A stretch of DNA of 64,000 nt from Falsirhodobacter halotolerans (lineage in GTDB: Bacteria > Pseudomonadota > Alphaproteobacteria > Rhodobacterales > Rhodobacteraceae): contig NZ_JALJAZ010000001.1 of assembly GCF_022899245.1 (NCBI RefSeq), forward strand, positions 1,395,501-1,459,500, written 5' to 3'. Positions within the stretch are counted from its first letter, which is position 1. Each line of letters opens with the position of its first letter. Shown piece after piece: positions 57,935 through 64,000 of this stretch. A program made the position numbers and the translations under genes. The notes beneath the pieces were generated by a model, which was given only the letters and a program-made list of their open reading frames with translations, did not search any database and was not told the DNA's origin.

Positions 57935-59686
57935 ATGACGCAGATGAGCGGCGCGAAAATGGTGGTTGAGGCCCTGAAGGAACAGGGGGTTGAGGTCATC
58001 TTCGGCTATCCCGGCGGGGCGGTCCTGCCGATCTATGACGCGATCTTCCAACAGAACGAGATCCGGCACGTGCTAGTCCGCCACGAACAGGGCGCCGTGC
58101 ACATGGCCGAAGGCTATGCCCGCTCCACCGGCAAGCCGGGCGTGGTTCTTGTGACCTCCGGCCCTGGGGCGACCAATGCCGTCACGGGCCTGACCGACGC
58201 GCTGCTGGATTCGATCCCGCTGGTGGTGCTGTCGGGTCAGGTGCCCACGTTCCTGATCGGCACCGACGGCTTTCAAGAGGCCGACACCGTCGGCATCACC
58301 CGCCCCTGCACCAAGCACAACTGGCTGGTCAAGGACACCGGCAAGCTGTCCGCCACCATCCATGAGGCGTTCCACGTCGCCACCAGCGGCCGCCCCGGCC
58401 CCGTGCTGATCGACATCCCCAAGGACGTGCAGTTCGCCGAGGCCGATTATACCGCGCGCGACGCGGTCAAGGTGCCGCATTACCAGCCCCGCACCCAGCC
58501 CGATATGGATGCCGTGGCCCAGATGGTCGAATGGATGGAAACGGCGGAGCGTCCCGTCTTCTATACCGGCGGCGGCGTGGTGAATTCCGGCCCCGAAGCC
58601 AGCCGCACCCTGCGTGAGTTGGCCGAGGCGACGGGCATTCCCGTGACCTCCACGCTGATGGGGCTCGGCGCCTATCCTGCCAGCGGCAAGCTGTGGCTGG
58701 GAATGCTGGGGATGCACGGCCTGTATGAGGCGAACATGGCCATGCACGGCTGCGACCTGATGCTGTGCATGGGGGCGCGCTTCGATGACCGGATCACCGG
58801 ACGGGTCGCGGACTTCTCGCCGAACTCGCGCAAGGTCCATGCCGATATCGAACCGTCGTCGATCAACAAGATCGTCCGCGTCGATCTGGGCATCGTCGGC
58901 GATGTGGGTGCGACGATGGCCGCCGCGCTGAAGCTGTGGACCGAACGCGGACGCAAGCTGAACCGTGAGGCGATCGCCAAGTGGACGGCGCAGATCGACG
59001 AATGGCGCGCCGTGCGCTGCCTGCGCTACGCCCCCTCCGCCACCACGATCAAACCGCAATACGCGCTGGAGCGTCTGGAAGCTCTGACCAAGGGAATGGA
59101 CCGCTATATCACGACCGAGGTCGGGCAGCATCAGATGTGGGCCGCGCAATATCTGGGGTTCGAGGAGCCCAACCGCTGGATGACCTCCGGCGGGCTGGGA
59201 ACCATGGGATACGGCCTGCCCGCCTCGATCGGGGTGCAGGTCGCCTACCCGGAGGCGCTGGTCATCAACGTGGCGGGTGAGGCGTCGTGGCTGATGAACA
59301 TGCAGGAGATGGGCACCGCGATGCAGTTCCGCGCGCCGGTGAAGCAGTTCATCATGAACAACGAACGTCTGGGCATGGTGCGCCAGTGGCAGGAGTTGCT
59401 GCACGGCGAACGCTACAGCCATTCCTGGAGCGAGAGCCTGCCCGATTTCGTCAAACTGGCCGAGGCGTTCGGCTGCAAGGGCATCCGCTGCGACAATCCC
59501 GACGATCTGGACGACGCGATCATGGAGATGATCCGCTATGAAGGGCCGGTGATCTTCGACTGTCTGGTGGAGAAGCACGAAAACTGCCTGCCGATGATCC
59601 CGTCGGGCAAGCCGCATAACGAAATGATCCTGAGCGAGGCGCAGGTGTCCACAGCCATCGGCAAGTCCGGCGCGGCATTGGTGTAA
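57935..59686 (+). CDS. ilvB: acetolactate synthase large subunit
   Basis: Catalyses the first common step of valine, leucine and isoleucine synthesis using thiamine diphosphate. 583 residues from ATG 57935, with GGAG 7 bases upstream; ATGs at 57917 and 57920 are less likely. ThDP-activating Glu in LVRHEQGAVHMAEGYAR, FAD/substrate region in the middle, and the ThDP-Mg motif from about residue 448. That motif begins Gly-Glu-Ala-Ser and ends in MNNERLGM; the usual Asp of GDG/GDAS is Glu449 here. Operon with ilvH 10 bases downstream. Confidence 0.95.
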   Translation: MTQMSGAKMVVEALKEQGVEVIFGYPGGAVLPIYDAIFQQNEIRHVLVRHEQGAVHMAEGYARSTGKPGVVLVTSGPGATNAVTGLTDALLDSIPLVVLSGQVPTFLIGTDGFQEADTVGITRPCTKHNWLVKDTGKLSATIHEAFHVATSGRPGPVLIDIPKDVQFAEADYTARDAVKVPHYQPRTQPDMDAVAQMVEWMETAERPVFYTGGGVVNSGPEASRTLRELAEATGIPVTSTLMGLGAYPASGKLWLGMLGMHGLYEANMAMHGCDLMLCMGARFDDRITGRVADFSPNSRKVHADIEPSSINKIVRVDLGIVGDVGATMAAALKLWTERGRKLNREAIAKWTAQIDEWRAVRCLRYAPSATTIKPQYALERLEALTKGMDRYITTEVGQHQMWAAQYLGFEEPNRWMTSGGLGTMGYGLPASIGVQVAYPEALVINVAGEASWLMNMQEMGTAMQFRAPVKQFIMNNERLGMVRQWQELLHGERYSHSWSESLPDFVKLAEAFGCKGIRCDNPDDLDDAIMEMIRYEGPVIFDCLVEKHENCLPMIPSGKPHNEMILSEAQVSTAIGKSGAALV

Positions 59687-59696
59687 GGGGACGATC

Positions 59697-60254
59697 ATGG
59701 CACTGAACATCAAAAGCGGCTCCTCCAGCCAATCCGCCTATGATCTGCGCGACCCGAATGGAGAGATCATCGAGAGCCACACCCTCGCCCTGATCGTGTC
59801 GAACGAAAGCGGCGTTCTGGCGCGGGTGATCGGCCTGTTCTCGGGGCGCGGCTACAACATCGAAAGCCTGACCGTGGCGGAGATCGACCATGAGGGTCAT
59901 CGCTCGCGCATCACGGTCGTCACGCGCGGCACGGCGGTGGTGATCGAACAGATCAAGGCGCAACTGGGCCGTCTGGTCCCCGTGCATCAGGTGAACGACT
60001 TGACGGTCGAAGGGCCGACGGTTCAGCGCGAACTGGCGCTTCTGAAGGTGGCGGGCAAAGGCGACATGCGGATCGAGGCGCTGCGTCTGGCCGAGATCTT
60101 CCGCGCCAATGTCGTGGATTCCACGCTGGAAAGCTTCGTGTTCGAGATGACGGGAACAGCCGAGAAGATCGACGCCTTCGCCGATCTGATGCGGCCGCTG
60201 GGCCTGCGGGAAATCGCGCGGACGGGCGTCGCTGCCCTGTCGCGCGGGGCCTAG
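59697..60254 (+). CDS. ilvH: acetolactate synthase small (regulatory) subunit
   Basis: Activates the large subunit and confers valine feedback inhibition. 185 residues: ACT domain at about 28-100 (HTLALIVSNESGVLARVIGLFSGRGYNIESL) and a C-terminal ALS-ss domain (RELALLKVAGKGDMRIEALRLAEIFRANVVD). Follows ilvB by 10 bases. The TAG overlaps the stop of the convergent ccmH by the bases CTAG. Confidence 0.96.
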   Translation: MALNIKSGSSSQSAYDLRDPNGEIIESHTLALIVSNESGVLARVIGLFSGRGYNIESLTVAEIDHEGHRSRITVVTRGTAVVIEQIKAQLGRLVPVHQVNDLTVEGPTVQRELALLKVAGKGDMRIEALRLAEIFRANVVDSTLESFVFEMTGTAEKIDAFADLMRPLGLREIARTGVAALSRGA

Positions 60255-60688
60255 AGCAGGTCCTTCAGGCGGGCGCGTTCGGCCTCGGTCAGGGGGGTGT
60301 CAAGCGCGCCCCCGCGCCGGCGGCGCAGATAGAGCGCGGCCCCCGCCCCGCCCAGCAGCAACGCCGCCGGACCCGCCGCCCACAAGACCAGGGTGGAGCC
60401 GCGCGCGGGCGGGTTCAGCAGAACGTATTCGCCATAGCGGTCGGTGATGAAGGCGACCGCCTGGGCATCCGTATCCCCCGCCACCAGCCGTTCACGCACC
60501 AACAGGCGCAGATCGCGGGCTATGGTCGCGTTGCTGTCGTCGATATTCTCGTTCCGGCAAACGGGGCAGCGCAGGTTCTGGCTGATGTCCCGCGCCCGCG
60601 CCTCCAACGCCGGATCGGCCAGAACCTCGTCGGGTTGCACGGCCCAAGCCGGGGTCGCCAGCATCAGCGCCAAAAGCACCCATTTCAT
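60251..60688 (-). CDS. ccmH: cytochrome c-type biogenesis protein CcmH (CycL/Ccl2)
   Basis: Thiol-disulfide protein that reduces the apocytochrome c CxxCH cysteines before heme attachment. 145 residues: signal peptide (about 1-16), the family motif LRCPVCRNENIDDS with Cys42 and Cys45, a periplasmic three-helix domain, and a C-terminal membrane anchor (LVLWAAGPAALLLGGAGAALYL). The ATG overlaps the ccmF stop (ATGA). Equivalent to Ccl2 of Rhodobacter capsulatus. Confidence 0.95.
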   Translation of the reverse strand: MKWVLLALMLATPAWAVQPDEVLADPALEARARDISQNLRCPVCRNENIDDSNATIARDLRLLVRERLVAGDTDAQAVAFITDRYGEYVLLNPPARGSTLVLWAAGPAALLLGGAGAALYLRRRRGGALDTPLTEAERARLKDLL

Positions 60689-62631
60689 GCCACCGCCCTC
60701 CGTGCGCCCGCCGCCACGCGATAACGGCGGTCGGTCAGGCTGACCAGTCCGCCCAGCGCCATCAGCGCCGCGCCAGCCCAGATCCAGTTGGCGAAGGGCT
60801 TGATATAGCTGCGCACGGCATAACCGCCGCCCTGCTGCGGATCGCCGATCACCAGATAAAGATCGCGCGTGAAGCCATAATTGATCGCCGCCTCGGTCGT
60901 GGGCATTCCGGCCACGGGATAGAGCCGCTTTTCAGGATGCAGCACCCCGATCAGCCGATCCCCCTTCATCACGCGCATCGCCGCGCGGGTGGCGAGATAG
61001 TTCGGCCCCTGCACCTCCGCCACATCTTCCAGCGTGATGGTATAGGCGGCCATGTCAAAGCTTTCCCCTTCGCGCACCACCCGGATATCCTCTTGCTGCC
61101 ATGCGAGGATGGCGGAGATGCCGAACACCGTCACGCCGAAGCCCGCATGGGCGATGGCCTTGCCCCAATCGGCGCGCGGTAGGCCCGTCAAGCGCCGAAG
61201 CCGCGCCGTCCGCCCTGCGCGTTGCGCCAGATCCACCACCACGCCCGCGATGATCCACGCGGCCAGCGCGCAGCCCACGGGCCCCAGCGCGCTGCGCCCG
61301 CCTTGCACCGCCCAGACCAACGCCGCGACCGCGACCGCCAGCGCCAGCGCACCCCGCAGCGGCCGCATGGTCCGTCGCAGTTCGGCCCGCTTCCACGGGA
61401 TCAGGCCCCCGACGGGCAGGGCCACCGCGATGGCGATCATGAACGGCGTGAAGGCCGAATTGAAGAACGGCGCACCCACCGACAGCGTCCGCCCCCACAG
61501 GATTTCCGCGATCAGCGGCCAGATCGTGCCGATGAACACCACGAAACAGGATACGGTCAGCAACAGGTTGTTCAGCACCAGCCCCCCTTCGCGGCTGACG
61601 GGGGCGAACAGGCCTTTCGCCTCCATCGCGCTGGCCCGCGCGGCGAACAGGGTCAGCGCCCCGCCGGTGAACAGGCCGAAGATTATCAGGATAAACACCC
61701 CCCGTTCCGGGTCTGAGGCGAAGGCGTGGACCGACGTGATGACCCCCGACCGCACGATGAACGTCCCGATCAGCGAAAACCCGAAGGCCAGGATCGCCAG
61801 CAGGATCGTCCAGGCTTTCAACGCCTCGCGCTTTTCCACGACGATGGCGGAATGCAGCAAGGCCGCCGCGATCAGCCACGGCATGAAGGAGGCGTTCTCC
61901 ACCGGATCCCAGAACCAGAACCCGCCCCAGCCAAGTTCATAATAGGCCCACCATGACCCAAGCGCGATGCCGATGGTCAGAAACAGCCAGGCCGCCAACG
62001 TCCAGGGGCGCACCCACCGCGCCCAGGCCGCATCCACCCGTCCCTCGATCAGGGCGGCCACCGCGAAGGAGAACGCCATGCTGAGCCCGACATAGCCGAG
62101 ATAGAGAAACGGCGGGTGAAAGGCGAGGCCCGGGTCTTGCAGCAGGGGATTGAGATCCTCCCCGTTGAAGGGCGGCGTGGCCAGACGCAGGAACGGGTTG
62201 GAGGTCAGAAGCAGGAACAGCAGGAACGCCACCCCGATCGCCCCCTGCACCGACAGCACCCGCGCGCGCAGCCGGTCCGGCAGATTGCCCCCGAACCACG
62301 CCACCATCGCCCCATAGATTGCGAGGATCAACACCCACAGGAGCAACGATCCCTCATGGTTTCCCCATACGCCCGAGATCTTGTAAAGCATCGGTTTGGC
62401 GGTGTGCGAATTCTCCACCACCAGCTTCAACGAAAAGTCCGACGTCACGAAGGCATGGGTCAGCGCGGCGAAGGAACATCCGATCAGCACAAGCTGGACC
62501 TTGGCCGCGGTGTCGCCCACGGCCATCCATCCCGCCCAACCGCGCCACGCGCCGATCATCGGCAGGGTGGCCTGCGCCACGGCCACCATCAGGGCCAGCA
62601 CAAGGGCGAAATGGCCCAGTTCCGTGATCAT
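60685..62631 (-). CDS. ccmF: heme lyase CcmF (Ccl1)
   Basis: Polytopic membrane subunit of the cytochrome c heme ligation complex. 648 residues from ATG 62631, with GGAGGAG 6 bases upstream. About 15 hydrophobic segments; the WWD domain is seen as YYELGWGGFWFWDPVENASFMPW, with conserved histidines before and after it (SGVWGNHEGSLLLWV and LLHSAIVVEKR). The ccmF-ccmH pair matches ccl1-ccl2; other ccm genes are not in the window. Divergent from arginase. Confidence 0.96.
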   Translation of the reverse strand: MITELGHFALVLALMVAVAQATLPMIGAWRGWAGWMAVGDTAAKVQLVLIGCSFAALTHAFVTSDFSLKLVVENSHTAKPMLYKISGVWGNHEGSLLLWVLILAIYGAMVAWFGGNLPDRLRARVLSVQGAIGVAFLLFLLLTSNPFLRLATPPFNGEDLNPLLQDPGLAFHPPFLYLGYVGLSMAFSFAVAALIEGRVDAAWARWVRPWTLAAWLFLTIGIALGSWWAYYELGWGGFWFWDPVENASFMPWLIAAALLHSAIVVEKREALKAWTILLAILAFGFSLIGTFIVRSGVITSVHAFASDPERGVFILIIFGLFTGGALTLFAARASAMEAKGLFAPVSREGGLVLNNLLLTVSCFVVFIGTIWPLIAEILWGRTLSVGAPFFNSAFTPFMIAIAVALPVGGLIPWKRAELRRTMRPLRGALALAVAVAALVWAVQGGRSALGPVGCALAAWIIAGVVVDLAQRAGRTARLRRLTGLPRADWGKAIAHAGFGVTVFGISAILAWQQEDIRVVREGESFDMAAYTITLEDVAEVQGPNYLATRAAMRVMKGDRLIGVLHPEKRLYPVAGMPTTEAAINYGFTRDLYLVIGDPQQGGGYAVRSYIKPFANWIWAGAALMALGGLVSLTDRRYRVAAGARRAVA

Positions 62632-62728
62632 CCGTGGCTCCTCCGGCTTCGGCGCGCGGATCATAGGGCGGTTGGGCGTGGGATTGAAGGGCACTATAAC
62701 CACAGGCGAAACGGAAAGGGATACTTCC

Positions 62729-63652
62729 ATGTCGCATTGCATCCTGATCGGCGCGCCCGTCGACAGCGGCCAACAGCGCGCGGGCTGCGTGATGGGGCCT
62801 GCCGCCTATCGCGTGGCGGGCCTGCCCCGCGCCCTTCAGGGTCTGGGGCATGGGGTGGAGGATCGGGGCGATGTGACCCTGCCGCCCCTGCGAAACGCCA
62901 TGATCGCCAACCCGGTCGTCCATGCGCCGGATGAAACCGTGGGCTGGACCGAGGCGCTGTCGGCCGCCGTGCAGGCCGCGCTGGGCGATGGCGGATTTCC
63001 CGTGGTCATGGGGGGCGACCATTCGCTGGCCTTGGGCAGCGTGGCGGGCGCTGCCGCCCATGCCCGCGCGGTGGGGCGGCCCTTGTTCCTGTTGTGGCTG
63101 GACGCGCATTCCGACTTCCACACCCCGATGACGACGCAGACGGGCAATCTGCACGGCACCCCCGTCGCCTATATCGCCGGGCGCGCGGGCTTCGAGGCGT
63201 TTCCGCCCTTTCCCGCCCCCCTTCCGCCGCAGAACATCTGCCTGTTCGGCATCCGCTCGGTCGATCCGGCGGAACACGCGGCCTTGCTGGAGCATGAGAT
63301 CGAGATCAACGACATGCGCGTGCTGGACGAACAGGGCATCGCCGTGCCCTTGCGCCGCTTTCTTGATCGCGTGCGGGCGGAAAACGGGATGCTGCATGTC
63401 TCGCTCGACGTGGATTTCCTGGATCCCGCGGTGGCCCCGGCGGTCGGCACCACGGTTCCGGGGGGCGCCACCTTCCGCGAGGCGCATCTGGTGATGGAGC
63501 TGCTGCACGAGGCAGGGCTTGCCACATCGCTCGATCTGGTAGAGTTGAATCCGTTTCTGGACGAACGCGGGCGGACGGCGAAAGTGATGGTGGACCTTGT
63601 CGCATCGCTTATGGGGCGCAAGGTGTTCGACCGCCCGACCCGCAGCTTCTGA
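62729..63652 (+). CDS. rocF: arginase
   Basis: Hydrolyses arginine to ornithine and urea with a binuclear manganese centre. 307 residues. Manganese ligands: His in VVMGGDHSLALGS, Asp-x-His-x-x-Asp in LWLDAHSDFHT, and Asp-x-Asp in SLDVDFLDPAVAP; substrate loops TGNLHGTP and VELNPFLDERGRTA. AAGGG precedes the ATG by 9-10 bases. The Asn-Leu-His-Gly segment points to arginase rather than agmatinase. A hairpin follows the stop. Confidence 0.93.
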   Translation: MSHCILIGAPVDSGQQRAGCVMGPAAYRVAGLPRALQGLGHGVEDRGDVTLPPLRNAMIANPVVHAPDETVGWTEALSAAVQAALGDGGFPVVMGGDHSLALGSVAGAAAHARAVGRPLFLLWLDAHSDFHTPMTTQTGNLHGTPVAYIAGRAGFEAFPPFPAPLPPQNICLFGIRSVDPAEHAALLEHEIEINDMRVLDEQGIAVPLRRFLDRVRAENGMLHVSLDVDFLDPAVAPAVGTTVPGGATFREAHLVMELLHEAGLATSLDLVELNPFLDERGRTAKVMVDLVASLMGRKVFDRPTRSF

Positions 63653-63664
63653 CCTGCGACACAT

Positions 63665-63692
63665 CGTCCCTTCACACTGGCGTGAGGGGACG
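63665..63692 (+). other. hairpin downstream of arginase
   Basis: CGTCCCTTCAC (63665-63675) and GTGAGGGGACG (63682-63692) form an 11-bp stem with one G-U pair and a 6-base loop, 13 bases after the rocF stop. There is no T-run, so it may end or protect the rocF mRNA but is not a textbook terminator. Confidence 0.5.
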
Positions 63693-63750
63693 TGAATGGT
63701 CAAAACCTGCCGATCGTGCTTGTTTCTGTGAAAATTGTTTGAACGGGATT

Positions 63751-64000
63751 ATGGATATGACACAGCGGCGCACCTTGATGCTGGGCGGATTGGCCCTTCT
63801 GGCCACACCGACCGTCGTCCGCGCGCAGGTGGTGGATCCGAGCATCCGGGCCAACGTCTCCAGCTTCAAGACCCAGCGGTGGCAGGACCATTTCGACAGC
63901 CTTGGCCAGCACGGGGCGATTGTGGCCGACTTCACCTCGCGCGCGCTGCACTGGTGGTCGGCGGACGGGCGGGACTACCGCCTCTATCCCAGCTCCATCC
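63751..64000 (+). CDS. probable L,D-transpeptidase (ErfK/YbiS/YnhG family), N-terminal part (3' end outside window)
   Basis: The first 83 residues of an exported protein; ATG 63751 (or 63757). The N-terminus MDMTQRRTLMLGGLALLA followed by a hydrophobic stretch and Ala-x-Ala-like cleavage site (VVRAQ) resembles a Tat signal with twin arginine, and a lipobox is absent. The mature part FDSLGQHGAIVADFTSRALHWW and RDYRLYPSSI is the usual N-terminal beginning of Rhodobacteraceae YkuD-domain proteins that cross-link peptidoglycan. The catalytic His/Cys motif lies beyond the window, so the call depends on the N-terminal pattern. Confidence 0.7.
   Translation, partial: MDMTQRRTLMLGGLALLATPTVVRAQVVDPSIRANVSSFKTQRWQDHFDSLGQHGAIVADFTSRALHWWSADGRDYRLYPSSI

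Overview
The window is a GC-rich, gene-dense chromosomal segment of an alphaproteobacterium, most likely a member of the Rhodobacteraceae (Rhodobacter sensu lato or a close relative). The diagnostic gene orders are nifR3/dusB-ntrB-ntrC followed by ntrY-ntrX and trkA-trkH-hfq-hflX; fused ispDF; the sulfolipid set sqdB-sqdD-sqdC; a polyol ABC transporter smoEFGK with mtlK; and ccmF-ccmH (ccl1-ccl2). This is core chromosome. I see no tRNA, rRNA, CRISPR array, insertion sequence or phage gene. No stretch over 300 bases lacks a gene; the longest gaps are 214, 206 and 175 bases.

Layout. 1-2.4 kb: end of a penicillin-acylase family gene, thyA-folA, and a glyoxalase. 2.4-10.2 kb, all minus strand: nrdR-ribD, then gdhA, dnaG, rpoD, a small secreted protein and yjbQ. 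10.3-24 kb, minus strand: a glycosyltransferase, an Old Yellow Enzyme, then the nitrogen-regulation and potassium block dusB-ntrB-ntrC, ntrY-ntrX-trkA-trkH, hfq-hflX. 24.2-26.3 kb, plus strand: ispDF, pgpA, cinA. A Coq10/RatA-like gene and a 59-residue membrane protein follow. 27-39.3 kb: carbohydrate storage and use, with aglA, glk and the minus-strand operon glgP-glgB-glgA-glgX-pgm. 39.3-48.1 kb: a dipeptidase, a tiny HMA-like protein, a HAD phosphatase coupled to a SorC-type regulator, then smoEFGK and mtlK. 48.1-50.9 kb: sqdBDC. 51-57.7 kb: M20 amidohydrolase, mazG, a nucleoside-hydrolase homologue, phoR, a receiver-like small protein, gmk with a gamma-carbonic anhydrase, and a PAS_5 protein. 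57.8-64 kb: ilvB-ilvH behind an attenuator, ccmF-ccmH, arginase, and the start of a probable L,D-transpeptidase.

Many genes are tightly coupled by ATGA, GTGA or TGAATG junctions: nrdR/ribD, rpoD/secreted protein/yjbQ, dusB/ntrB, ntrY/ntrX/trkA/trkH, glgP/glgB, glgA/glgX, HAD/SorC, sqdB/sqdD/sqdC, gmk/gamma-CA and ccmF/ccmH.

The most interesting signal is a complete transcription-attenuation region in front of ilvB. It has a sigma70-like promoter and a 15-residue leader peptide with consecutive Ile-Leu-Val-Val codons. A 10-bp antiterminator stem shares bases with a perfect 8-bp terminator followed by six T. Other points: a nucleoside-hydrolase homologue missing three catalytic or calcium-binding aspartates; an HMA-fold protein without its CxxC; NtrC and NtrX without the GAFTGA loop; a glycogen operon without glgC; a polyol operon without smoS but with two strong intercistronic hairpins; an hflX with no canonical start codon; and a candidate Pho box between phoR and a receiver-like gene.
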